Shown: positions 27,927 to 36,111, counted from the stretch's first letter. The stretch: DNA of 64,000 bases from Spirosoma sp. 48-14 (GCF_001898575.1 NZ_MKUD01000041.1:62001-126000), one strand, 5' to 3'. Translations and numbers: made by a program. Notes: generated from the sequence alone by a model not told the origin.

Positions 27927-29696
27927 ATGGTCTGGAAACAAGTAATAGACCCGTTCGACAACCTCTTTTTATCGGCTCTGGTGGCTGTTTTGCCCATCCT
28001 GTTTATCTTCTGGGCGCTGATCATCCGAAAGATGAAGGGCTATCAGGCTAGTCTGATTGCCATTGTGATTGCTACAGTCATTGCGATTGCTGTCTATAAA
28101 ATGCCTATTCAACTGGCTGGGCTTTCGATTCTACACGGGGCGCTCTATGGATTGTTTCCCATCTGCTGGCTGGTGATCATGGCCGTATTCCTCTTTAACC
28201 TCACCGTTAAAGCCGGTCAGTTCGACATCATCAAACACTTCATGGCCTCCATCACCTCCGACCGACGACTCCAGGCCCTGCTCATCGCCTTCTCCTTCGG
28301 CGCTTTCCTGGAAGGCACCGCTGGATTCGGAGCGCCCGTCGCCATCACAGCCGCCATGCTGGTGGGGCTGGGCTTCAACCCCCTCTATGCCTCCGGTATC
28401 TGCCTGATTGCCAATACCGCTCCGGTAGCCTTTGGCTCCATCGGTATTCCCATCACGGTTGCGTCCCAGGTGTCGGGTATTCCCGAACTGCCCATTTCCC
28501 AGATGGTGGGTCGCACCCTGCCTATTCTGTCGGTGATCCTGCCGTTTTATCTGGTGACCATCATTGCCGGATTCAGGAAAGCCCAGGAGGTAATGCCCGC
28601 TGTGCTGGTGTCGGGGGGAGCGTTTGCTTTGTTGCAATACCTTTCGTCCAATTTTCTGGGTCCTGCCCTGCCCGATGTGATTGCCGGACTAGGGTCGATT
28701 ATCTGTCTGATGACGTTTTTGCGATTCTGGAAGCCTAAAACGATCTGGCGATTTGCCAACGAACCAGCGGCTACCTTCGATAGCTCGATTCATTATTCGG
28801 GTGGGGAGTTATTGCGAGCCTGGAGTCCGTTTCTGCTCTTGACCATCATGGTGATTTTCTGGGGATTGCAGTCGATCAAGGATGTGCTCAATGCCCACGG
28901 GCAGCTTCAGTTCGAGTTCCCCGGTCTGCATCATGCCATTCAGGGACAGGATGGTACGTTGCTGGCTAAAGTCTTCAAGTTCAACTACCTCTCGGCGGCC
29001 GGTACAGCCATTCTGATTGCCTCGCTGGTGGCTATTCCGCTGGTTGGGCTGACGTATCGGCAAGGGCTACAAGTCTTTAGCGCCACCCTGTATCAGCTTC
29101 GATTTCCGACCTTGACGGTGGCTTCGGTGCTGGGGTTTGCCTACCTGGTGAATGATTCGGGGATTACCCTCACCCTGGCACGGGTGCTGGCCAGTACGGG
29201 GAGTTGGTTTCCCTTTTTTGCGCCAGTGTTAGGGTGGCTGGGTGTGTTTATCACCGGGTCGGATACCTCAGCCAATGCGCTGTTCAGCAAGTTACAATAT
29301 GCCACGGCTCAATCCATCGGCGTTGACCCGGTGGTGAGTGTTGGTGCGAATGTGTCGGGGGGAGTCGTGGGTAAGATGATTTCGCCCCAGTCGATTGCGG
29401 TAGCGGCTGCGGCTGGCGATCTGGTGGGTAAAGAGTCTGATTTGTTCCGGTTTACGGTCAAGCACAGTTTTATTATGCTGGGCTTTATCTGTGTGCTCAC
29501 CCTGGCTCAGGCGTATGTGTTCAAGTGGATTATTCCGGTCTATGAAATGATTTCTGGAACCAAATCCGCAGCTACGCCCGACTTATCGAAAGGGTATACG
29601 TATTTGATTGGCCTTGTTGCCTTACTGGTAGCCCTGGCGGTGGCCGTGCTGACGATGGTGAAGAAAAAGCCCAACGTACCGACGCTGGTCGACTGA
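27927..29696 (+). CDS. LctP-family (L-lactate permease type) transporter
   Basis: 589-residue inner-membrane permease, a complete paralogue of the gene at the left edge. It has about 13 hydrophobic segments, the LctP signature FLEGTAGFGAPVAITAAMLV, and NTAPVAFGSIGIPITV. C-terminal motifs include FITGSDTSANALFSKLQ and GGVVGKMISPQSIAVA. It lies at the end of the region 2 PUL, as its paralogue does in region 1. The repeated placement argues for a role in using a product of the glycan. In known family members that product is lactate or glycolate, but a sugar acid is possible. The middle of the gene shows signs of gene conversion with the other copy. Confidence 0.9.
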   Translation: MVWKQVIDPFDNLFLSALVAVLPILFIFWALIIRKMKGYQASLIAIVIATVIAIAVYKMPIQLAGLSILHGALYGLFPICWLVIMAVFLFNLTVKAGQFDIIKHFMASITSDRRLQALLIAFSFGAFLEGTAGFGAPVAITAAMLVGLGFNPLYASGICLIANTAPVAFGSIGIPITVASQVSGIPELPISQMVGRTLPILSVILPFYLVTIIAGFRKAQEVMPAVLVSGGAFALLQYLSSNFLGPALPDVIAGLGSIICLMTFLRFWKPKTIWRFANEPAATFDSSIHYSGGELLRAWSPFLLLTIMVIFWGLQSIKDVLNAHGQLQFEFPGLHHAIQGQDGTLLAKVFKFNYLSAAGTAILIASLVAIPLVGLTYRQGLQVFSATLYQLRFPTLTVASVLGFAYLVNDSGITLTLARVLASTGSWFPFFAPVLGWLGVFITGSDTSANALFSKLQYATAQSIGVDPVVSVGANVSGGVVGKMISPQSIAVAAAAGDLVGKESDLFRFTVKHSFIMLGFICVLTLAQAYVFKWIIPVYEMISGTKSAATPDLSKGYTYLIGLVALLVALAVAVLTMVKKKPNVPTLVD

Positions 29697-29721
29697 TAGA
29701 ACCGCATGGGCGGCCCCGACA

Positions 29722-29781
29722 GATTTTTATGATCCATATGAGCTATTATGATCTGTGTAAATCATAACAATCATAAAAATC
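29722..29781. repeat. AT-rich nested inverted repeat
   Basis: GATTTTTATGAT (29722-29733) and ATCATAAAAATC (29770-29781) are perfect reverse complements. Nested inside are TTATGAT (29746-29752) and ATCATAA (29761-29767). Flanking GGCC stretches may lengthen the outer stem. It sits in the 135-bp gap before the second GH42-like gene. It looks like a dispersed intergenic repeat and may also end the permease transcript. Confidence 0.6.
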
Positions 29782-29831
29782 AGCGGCCTATTATAAGCGA
29801 TCTAAACTCAACTTTTTATATAGTAAACCTC

Positions 29832-31478
29832 ATGACATTGACGACTCTTACTAAACGCCATCTTCTGACAGCTCTTTGCTGCCTGTGCGTGCAATGGGTG
29901 CAGGCTCAGGCCCTAAAACGGTCGAATGTTCCGGCTCCGGCTTTCGAGGTAACGGGCAGTATTTATCCCTGGGAAGTACACGACGAAGGGATGGACCTTA
30001 TTCTGGACAATATGACCCGAATTGCGGGCGTCAATTCGGTGTATCTGATTGCCGTGATGCATGAAGAACACCGCCCGTTCAACAACGACAAACTGCCCGG
30101 TACGTTCACGTTTATCCACAACCCGGTTCGGTCGCAGTGGGATGCCGAAGATTCCCGCGCGTACTTCAAGCCCGATATGGCCATGTACGGTAAAATCAAG
30201 CCTTTGATGTCGCGGGAGTCCTGGCTGAACGATACCGACTGGTTGAAAATCGTACTCGACAAAGCCCACGCACGCGGCTTACGAGCCGGGGTTGAAGTAT
30301 CGCATACATACATACCCGTTGAAGTCCTGAACGCACATCCTGAGTACAAACAGCGCGACATCAATAACAACCCAGTCGACCGACCCTGCACCAATAACCC
30401 TGATGTACGAGCGTATCTGACTACGCTCTATACCGATCTGGCAAGACATTACGATGTCGATTATATCCAGACCTGTATGTTGCTGTTCAGCCGGTCCGAC
30501 GATCCGGTGAAGGGCGGTTCCTGTTTTTGTAGCTCCTGCAAGCACAAGGCCAAAGCAATGGGTTTCGATATGGAAGCGGCTATGCCCGTTCTGAAAGACA
30601 ACCCCTATGCCGAACCGCAGTTGAGCAACTGGCGTAAGTTTCGACGGGATTGTACGACAGAGATTTACAAGGAGGTAACCGATAAAATTCACCATGAAAA
30701 CCCAGCTATCGACTTCCGACTGAACGACCTCAACGACCGGACTTCGGGCTTAACGCTGGAAGAACTGAAAGGAAACATCAACTCGGTTCACCTTTCGACC
30801 CACACCGAACAGAATGGCTACCAGAAATCGGATCGGAAATCGCGGATACTGACCACTCAGTATTTCATGGGCAACGATATTCCAATTATTCCCGGTGTGC
30901 CGACCCGCCTGCTCACCACACCAGAAATCATCAAATCGAGCATTAAAATTTCGGTTGAAAATGGCTCGAAAGGCATTGGTATCAAGCATTACGATGGGTC
31001 GCCGTACTCGAATATGCGGGCGGTTCGGAATGGCCTGAGCGAAGCAGGAGTTGCCGGTTTTACACCCATCATGGGCATCGAAGCCGAAGATATGACCTTG
31101 TTCGGCTATACTCCCGATAAGTTCCTGGTTGAGAAGTGTGTACAGACAACCGGCAAAGGAACGGCCAAATCAACGTTCAACAATCCATCGGGCGTGTATG
31201 ATGTGGTGGTTTCGTATGTCGATGAAAAAGGCGGTCAGGGCAATTTATCGCTGGCCGTGGCTGGTAAGCAAAAAGCGTCGTGGAAACTTAGCGAAGATGT
31301 CGACTGCTGGCGACGGAAAACCATTCCCAATGTGAAAATCAATACAGGCGATGCGATAGAGCTAACGGGCGTGGCCGATGGCAAAGAAACCGCCCGCGTC
31401 GATTTTATCGAGTTTGTGGCACAAACAAAGCCAGTGGCTGCTCAGAAAAATGATCGCAGACCAGGCAAAAGCGACTAA
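29832..31478 (+). CDS. Secreted GH42-like TIM-barrel putative glycoside hydrolase
   Basis: 548-residue exported protein. The ATG at 29832 gives the signal peptide MTLTTLTKRHLLTALCCLCV ending near VQAQ; an upstream in-frame ATG would add an unlikely 28 residues. A TIM barrel likely spans about 40-420 (WLKIVLDKAHARGLRAGVEV). C186, C231, C233 and C236 reproduce the spacing of the four-cysteine zinc site of GH42 enzymes and of the protein at 1794-3980. Residues after about 420 form a beta-sandwich that may bind carbohydrate (GVYDVVVSYVDEKGGQGNL). The GATase-like domain of the region 1 protein is absent. It closes the plus-strand PUL. Activity is unknown. Confidence 0.65.
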   Translation: MTLTTLTKRHLLTALCCLCVQWVQAQALKRSNVPAPAFEVTGSIYPWEVHDEGMDLILDNMTRIAGVNSVYLIAVMHEEHRPFNNDKLPGTFTFIHNPVRSQWDAEDSRAYFKPDMAMYGKIKPLMSRESWLNDTDWLKIVLDKAHARGLRAGVEVSHTYIPVEVLNAHPEYKQRDINNNPVDRPCTNNPDVRAYLTTLYTDLARHYDVDYIQTCMLLFSRSDDPVKGGSCFCSSCKHKAKAMGFDMEAAMPVLKDNPYAEPQLSNWRKFRRDCTTEIYKEVTDKIHHENPAIDFRLNDLNDRTSGLTLEELKGNINSVHLSTHTEQNGYQKSDRKSRILTTQYFMGNDIPIIPGVPTRLLTTPEIIKSSIKISVENGSKGIGIKHYDGSPYSNMRAVRNGLSEAGVAGFTPIMGIEAEDMTLFGYTPDKFLVEKCVQTTGKGTAKSTFNNPSGVYDVVVSYVDEKGGQGNLSLAVAGKQKASWKLSEDVDCWRRKTIPNVKINTGDAIELTGVADGKETARVDFIEFVAQTKPVAAQKNDRRPGKSD

Positions 31479-31515
31479 AGCAAGATAGGTAAATTGTTTA
31501 TTGTAGGTTGGTTGG

Positions 31516-31544
31516 AAAGCATGATAGACCTTCTATCATGCTTT
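31516..31544. terminator. Bidirectional terminator hairpin
   Basis: AAAGCATGATAGA (31516-31528) pairs perfectly with TCTATCATGCTTT (31532-31544) around a 3-nt loop, with T runs on both outer sides. It separates the convergent GH42-like gene and iron-permease-like gene, and contains the stop codon of the latter. Confidence 0.85.
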
Positions 31545-32063
31545 TTTATGAGTCGCTTTTTTGGGCGCTACTACGCGCACCTGTGTTCCCAATTTTTCTT
31601 CCGTCTTGTCGATGGCTTCTTCAACGGAGTGCGATTTGCGGAGGTCGCTCGTTTGCCTGGTCAGTTCCGCCATGGCACAGTAGTGTTTGTACAGGATTTC
31701 CAGTTCTTCTTCGCTCAGGTTCTCGCTGGCTACCAGTCGGTTACTGGCTCCTTTGGTTGCGGCAATCAATTCGTTGAGTTTGAGTTGGACCGATAGCGAT
31801 TCCTTGTTCTGCGCTTTCTGAATCACAAACACCATCAGAAAGGTAATAATCGTTGTTCCAGTATTGATCACGAGTTGCCAGTTTTCGGAATAGCCAAAAA
31901 CGGGCCCTAAAGCGGCCCAGACAATAACGGATGCCATTGCCAGAATAAAGGCAACCGATGAGCCAGTGGCTTTGGCAACAGCGGATGAAAATCGCTCAAA
32001 AAAGCCTTTGTGTGTATGTTCTGACGGATTGAATGAAGCTTCCATAACGTGTTTTTTAGACAT
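31536..32063 (-). CDS. Low-affinity iron permease-family membrane protein
   Basis: 175-residue inner-membrane protein. Two transmembrane helices are visible at about 34-54 (GSSVAFILAMASVIVWAALG) and 65-82 (LVINTGTTIITFLMVFVIQ), followed by the family block IQKAQNKESLSVQLKLNELI and a cytoplasmic acidic/basic helix. The family is named after a fungal iron transporter, but bacterial members are untested and may serve otherwise. The C-terminus is lysine-rich (KKATHKKA). It is monocistronic, facing the PUL, and shows no link to glycan use. Confidence 0.8.
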   Translation of the reverse strand: MSKKHVMEASFNPSEHTHKGFFERFSSAVAKATGSSVAFILAMASVIVWAALGPVFGYSENWQLVINTGTTIITFLMVFVIQKAQNKESLSVQLKLNELIAATKGASNRLVASENLSEEELEILYKHYCAMAELTRQTSDLRKSHSVEEAIDKTEEKLGTQVRVVAPKKATHKKA

Positions 32064-32093
32064 GAGCTTGTAAATAGAGGGGTTAATTTAAAT

Positions 32094-32372
32094 TTAGACC
32101 AGGGGTGATACCCAGCCAGGGGTTATGCTGGCAAATCCAGATAAAGTGGTAGCGAAACCAGGGGCTCTTGCCTTCGACCGGGATTCGCTTTGGTTATGGC
32201 CATTCTGGGCGGTATAGAACAGAGCTTGCTGTTTGTTTACAGAAAAGGTTTGATCCAGTTCCTGGATACTTCGCCGACTATGGTAGATTTTGGTACAACC
32301 CGACATCACCACACCTAGTAAACCCGTAAGCAAACCCAGCCGAATGGGCATACTGATAAACGGGTCAGCCAT
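32094..32372 (-). CDS. Small putative lipoprotein of unknown function
   Basis: 92-residue reading frame whose chosen ATG gives a hydrophobic segment and lipobox-like end, GLLTGLLGVVMSGC (Cys26). The mature part is short, polar and basic (CTKIYHSRRSIQELDQTF) with no recognised domain. A longer frame with a start at 32471 exists, but its extra N-terminus is not signal-like. It sits 30 bp downstream of the ATG of the iron-permease-like gene on the same strand. The lipobox is the main support that it is real. Confidence 0.4.
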   Translation of the reverse strand: MADPFISMPIRLGLLTGLLGVVMSGCTKIYHSRRSIQELDQTFSVNKQQALFYTAQNGHNQSESRSKARAPGFATTLSGFASITPGWVSPLV

Positions 32373-32598
32373 GGGATGGGGACGGGGACCGCTGCGAATG
32401 TATGTGTGTGATAATGGTGGCTTAACCTTATTCATGAGCACTACGTATAAGGCAATATCCACTAAACACATAAGGCCGGGTTTGGTTTTGAGTGATCAAT
32501 TCCCGTATGCTCATTTGTTGATTAATTTTTGATTAATTCATCACTATTCGCATGAGCAACCAGTTAGATGATGAAAACACAATAACTCAACAGAATCA

Positions 32599-32949
32599 AT
32601 GAAAAAGATCGTAATGATAGGAGCGTTGTTTGTGGCGGTAGCCAGCTTCAGCGCACAGGCGCAATCCACAACAGGTAGTGGCACAGGGAATGGTACAAAT
32701 GGATCGGCCGCGCAAAATGGATCATCGGACCCAAATAGCCGGAGTGGGCAACCCCCTCGGGCCCGAATGAATAAGCAATCGACGGATCGGACTATGAATT
32801 CAAATAGCAATAGTTCGGGTTCAGCAACGATGAATGACGGAACCATGAATCAGGGAAATTCGCAGGGACAGAACCGCAATGGACGGAAAATGAAACGAAA
32901 TAGCAGCCGCATGAATCGGGATTCGTCATCCAATGGCAATCAGCGATAA
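32599..32949 (+). CDS. Small secreted low-complexity protein
   Basis: 116 residues: a clear signal peptide (MKKIVMIGALFVAVASFSAQ, then AQ) followed by a mature chain composed almost entirely of Ser, Asn, Gly, Met, Gln and Arg. No domain is recognisable. The C-terminal third is strongly basic (NGRKMKRNSSRMNRDSS). A disordered periplasmic or surface protein is likely; such genes are common in this phylum and their role is unknown. The gene is monocistronic with its own terminator. Confidence 0.65.
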   Translation: MKKIVMIGALFVAVASFSAQAQSTTGSGTGNGTNGSAAQNGSSDPNSRSGQPPRARMNKQSTDRTMNSNSNSSGSATMNDGTMNQGNSQGQNRNGRKMKRNSSRMNRDSSSNGNQR

Positions 32950-32971
32950 GTTAGTTTTGTGAAACTGTTTG

Positions 32972-33003
32972 AATGCCTGCTCTTCTGCCGAAGGGTGGGC
33001 ATT
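32972..33003 (+). terminator. Terminator after the low-complexity gene
   Basis: AATGCCTGCTCTTC (32972-32985) pairs along all 14 positions, including three G-U pairs, with GAAGGGTGGGCATT (32990-33003) around TGCC. It starts 22 bp after the stop codon and is followed by a T/A-rich stretch. Confidence 0.7.
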
Positions 33004-33144
33004 TATTATTGGGATGGGTTTGATGTGATGAATGGCTGGAGTCAGGTTGCTTAGTTTGAAGAAACAGCGAATGGGTGATGAGAAAACCAGGCGAAAGAAC
33101 TTCTAGGTAGGGAGAAATTACCCGACTGCCTTTAGCCTGACTAA

Positions 33145-34512
33145 ATGAAAAATATAACCCTATTCTTTCTCGCATCGTCTTTCCTCACGAATCTTTCGTA
33201 TGCGCAAAAACCCGTCGACGAGCGGATGCGGATTGCGACCGAAATGGAGAAATCCATTCAGACCGAAATGCTTAATAAATGGTATCCGCAGTCGGTCGAT
33301 AAAGAGTATGGAGGCTTTCTCAGTACGTTTACCTACGACTTTACCCCCACCGGCCCGCAGGACAAAATGATCGTGACCCAGGCCCGGCATGTCTGGACAA
33401 CTGCCAAAGCCGCTGAACGATACCCCTCTGTCACATACTACAAAGAAAATTCCCGGCACGGCTTTCTGTTTTTGCGGGATGTTATGTGGGACAAAGAGTA
33501 CGGTGGCTTTTACAACCTGGTCGATCGGAAGGGAAACGTGAAAGGCGGGGATATGAAACTCGTCTACGGAAATGCGTTTGGGCTGTATGCCCTGAGCGCC
33601 TACTATCACATGTCGCACGATACGGCCGCATTGAATCTGGCGAAAAAGTCGTTTGCCTGGCTCGAAAAGCACAGCCATGATCCAGTGTATAAAGGCTATT
33701 TTCAGCACATGCGTCGGGATGGAACGCCCATCAAACGCGATGCTTCGGTGCCCTCCACGTCCGATCTGGGCTACAAAGATCAGAACAGTTCTATTCACCT
33801 GCTCGAAGCCTTAACGGAACTTTATACCGTTTGGCCTGACCCACTCGTGCGTGAACGGCTGGCCGAAATGCTGCACCTCGTTCGGGATGTGATCACATCG
33901 CCCAAGGGCAATCTGGTTCTCTTTTTTCAACCCGACTGGAAACCCGTATCCTTCCGCGATTCGTCGGAAGCAGTTATTCTGAAACACCGTAACCTGGACC
34001 ATGTATCATTTGGCCACGATGTTGAAACGGCTTATCTGATGCTGGAAGCCTCACACGTTCTGGGGCTAAAAAATGATATCAAAACCCGGCAGATCGGCAA
34101 ACGGATGGTTGACCATGCACTAGCCAACGGCTGGGACAAAAAAGTAGGTGGCTTTTACGACCAGGGTTATTACTTCAAAGACAAGCCCGGCATGACCATC
34201 ATTAATGAAAGCAAAAACTGGTGGTCGCAGGCCGAAGGGTTAAACACGCTTCTGCTGATGGCGGATCAGTTTCCCAACGATCCGATGCATTATTTTGACC
34301 AGTATAAATTGCTCTGGCAATACGTGCAGACCTACATGATCGACCACGTGCATGGCGACTGGTATGAGGAGGGATTAGACAAAGATCCCGAACGAAAAAC
34401 AGCGCTTAAAGGGCATATCTGGAAAGCTGCCTATCATACCTACCGGGCGTTAACGGGTTGCGTCGACCGTTCCAGAACTAAACCTGCTTCCCATTCATCG
34501 ACAAAACACTGA
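33145..34512 (+). CDS. Secreted AGE-family epimerase (cellobiose/mannobiose 2-epimerase type)
   Basis: 455-residue (alpha/alpha)6-barrel protein of the N-acylglucosamine 2-epimerase family. Characteristic segments are RHVWTTAKAAERYPS, YGNAFGLYALSAYY, HDVETAYLMLEASHVLG, WWSQAEGLNTLLLMAD and GHIWKAAYHTYRAL near the C-terminus. These contain the conserved His residues that act as general acid and base in cellobiose 2-epimerases. A signal peptide (MKNITLFFLASSFLTNLSYA) is present, which is unusual because characterised members are mostly cytoplasmic. It could interconvert glucose and mannose ends of disaccharides in the periplasm, fitting the GH92 locus nearby. Substrate is not provable here. Confidence 0.85.
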   Translation: MKNITLFFLASSFLTNLSYAQKPVDERMRIATEMEKSIQTEMLNKWYPQSVDKEYGGFLSTFTYDFTPTGPQDKMIVTQARHVWTTAKAAERYPSVTYYKENSRHGFLFLRDVMWDKEYGGFYNLVDRKGNVKGGDMKLVYGNAFGLYALSAYYHMSHDTAALNLAKKSFAWLEKHSHDPVYKGYFQHMRRDGTPIKRDASVPSTSDLGYKDQNSSIHLLEALTELYTVWPDPLVRERLAEMLHLVRDVITSPKGNLVLFFQPDWKPVSFRDSSEAVILKHRNLDHVSFGHDVETAYLMLEASHVLGLKNDIKTRQIGKRMVDHALANGWDKKVGGFYDQGYYFKDKPGMTIINESKNWWSQAEGLNTLLLMADQFPNDPMHYFDQYKLLWQYVQTYMIDHVHGDWYEEGLDKDPERKTALKGHIWKAAYHTYRALTGCVDRSRTKPASHSSTKH

Positions 34513-34787
34513 TTCACCCGGCATGGTCAGGAGTAATCTGGAAAATAATGAATGATTTACGGGCGTCAGCGGGCTAGTTGGTAAGCATGGTTTTCCAGGT
34601 AGTTCCATTCCAGAACTCTTTGATATGCGTTGCCAGGTTGTAATGCGAGCCTGCATTTGCTGGTCATAGCGTTTGGTTCTGCTCGTCGCTGACTAGTATC
34701 CATGTTCCAGGGGCATAGCCGAATCAGTGGTGGGGAATGGTAATTTGTGACTGGCCTGACCTGATTTTAACGCATTTCTGGTTAAGT
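34513..34787. other. Intergenic region with a possible coding remnant
   Basis: No intact gene is visible. On the minus strand 34574-34720 reads FGYAPGTWILVSDEQNQTL, an in-frame TGA, then PANAGSHYNLATHIKEFWNG and TTWKTMLTN, which looks protein-like and may be a decayed gene fragment. An overlapping 45-codon minus-strand frame (34566-34703) is equally unsupported. I recognise neither. Confidence 0.3.
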
Positions 34788-34838
34788 AAAATTCCTGAAC
34801 AGTGGCCTTCTTTAGACAGGTTACTGTTCAGGAATTTT
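34788..34838. terminator. 16-bp perfect inverted repeat upstream of the FG-GAP gene
   Basis: AAAATTCCTGAACAGT (34788-34803) is the exact reverse complement of ACTGTTCAGGAATTTT (34823-34838), with a 19-nt loop. It lies 43 bp before the next gene start. A or T runs at the base make it terminator-like in both directions, but an operator or repeat element is possible. Confidence 0.5.
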
Positions 34839-34881
34839 AGCTGGTCAGCAATAATTTACTTACGCCATGGGTGCCCGACGA

Positions 34882-36036
34882 ATGAATACAATACAAAAAC
34901 AACTCTTCCTTGCGCTTATTTTACTGAGTAGTGTACAACAGACTTTCGGTCAATCTGTAAAGCGAGCTACTTTTCGCAAGCAGCTGATCGCTTCCGAAAG
35001 TGCTGAATCGGTAGGGGTGTTCGATGTTAATGGCGATCAGCATCCCGATCTGGTTTCGGGGAGTTACTGGTACGAAGGCCCTGGATTTCTGAACCGACAT
35101 CTGATCGGGCAGAGTGAGCGTAAAGGCGAATACTTCGATGATTTTGCTACCATTCCCCTCGATATCAATGGCGATGGCAAACTGGATTATGTAACGGGAG
35201 GATGGTTTAGCAAAAAAATGGTCTGGCGTGAAAACCCAGGCAACAACGGCGAATGGAAAGAGCATGATCTCGCCCAGTCGGGCAATGTCGAAACGATTCG
35301 TGCCTGGGATGTTGATGGCGATGGCCGTATCGATATTGTGCCCAATACCCCCAGTCTGCCGTTGGTGTATTATAGCCTGGTACTCGACCAGGCTGGGAAA
35401 CCGACGGGTCAGTTTTCGGCTACGAAGGTGGCGGAGAAACATGGGCATGGTCTTGGCTTTGGGGATATTAATGGCGACGGCCGGGGCGATTTCATTGTAG
35501 CTGATGGCTGGCTGGAAGCCCCCGCTAAACGTTCGGATAAGTCGCTGTGGAAACATCACCCTACCTTCAACCTGGACCACGCCAGTGTTCCTATTCTGGT
35601 GGTCGATGTGAACAAGGATGGTCTGATGGATGTGATTGTCGGTCAGGGGCATAATTACGGACTGGACTGGTACGAACAAAAACGGGTTAATCAAACCATA
35701 ACCTTTACCCGGCATGCCATCGACCCCTTTCAGTCACAGTATCATACGATGGAGTGGGTGGATATCGATCAGGATGGCGAAAACGAGTTGATCACGGGAA
35801 AGCGCTACCGGGCCCATAACGGCAATGATCCTGGAGCGAACGACCCCCTGGGGCTGTATTATTTCAAGTGGAATGGCGAGTCCTTCACAAAGAACTTTAT
35901 CAGCTACGGGCCATTTGGCGAAGGCAAAGGGGCAGGCCTCTACTTTTCGGTGGCTGACCTTCGCGGCACCGGCCGAAAGGATATAATTGTTGCCGGAAAA
36001 GACGGGCTTGTTGTATTTTTTAATGAAACCCGCTAA
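34882..36036 (+). CDS. Secreted FG-GAP/VCBS-repeat beta-propeller protein
   Basis: 384-residue exported protein. The ATG at 34882 gives the signal peptide MNTIQKQLFLALILLSSVQQ ending TFGQ; an ATG five codons upstream is also possible. About seven blades each carry a D-x-[DN]-x-[DN]-G calcium-binding loop: DVNGDQHPD, DINGDGKLD, DVDGDGRID, DINGDGRGD, DVNKDGLMD, DIDQDGENE and DLRGTGRKD. Such propellers usually bind ligands or partner proteins; no enzyme active site is visible. It is the first gene of a run with an SGNH hydrolase and a haem-binding dehydrogenase, a set also known near sulfatases in planctomycetes. Confidence 0.85.
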   Translation: MNTIQKQLFLALILLSSVQQTFGQSVKRATFRKQLIASESAESVGVFDVNGDQHPDLVSGSYWYEGPGFLNRHLIGQSERKGEYFDDFATIPLDINGDGKLDYVTGGWFSKKMVWRENPGNNGEWKEHDLAQSGNVETIRAWDVDGDGRIDIVPNTPSLPLVYYSLVLDQAGKPTGQFSATKVAEKHGHGLGFGDINGDGRGDFIVADGWLEAPAKRSDKSLWKHHPTFNLDHASVPILVVDVNKDGLMDVIVGQGHNYGLDWYEQKRVNQTITFTRHAIDPFQSQYHTMEWVDIDQDGENELITGKRYRAHNGNDPGANDPLGLYYFKWNGESFTKNFISYGPFGEGKGAGLYFSVADLRGTGRKDIIVAGKDGLVVFFNETR

Positions 36037-36111
36037 GTGAGCCGGTATTTTCCAGCGGTAGTTCGTCTTTTCTTTCAGGATCGAGAATCAATCCTCCTCC
36101 CATACTTTCCC

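Noticed and set aside
34921-35715. 264-codon minus-strand frame
   Set aside because: Antisense to the FG-GAP gene; its apparent repeats (INI.G motifs) are just the complement of calcium-loop repeats.
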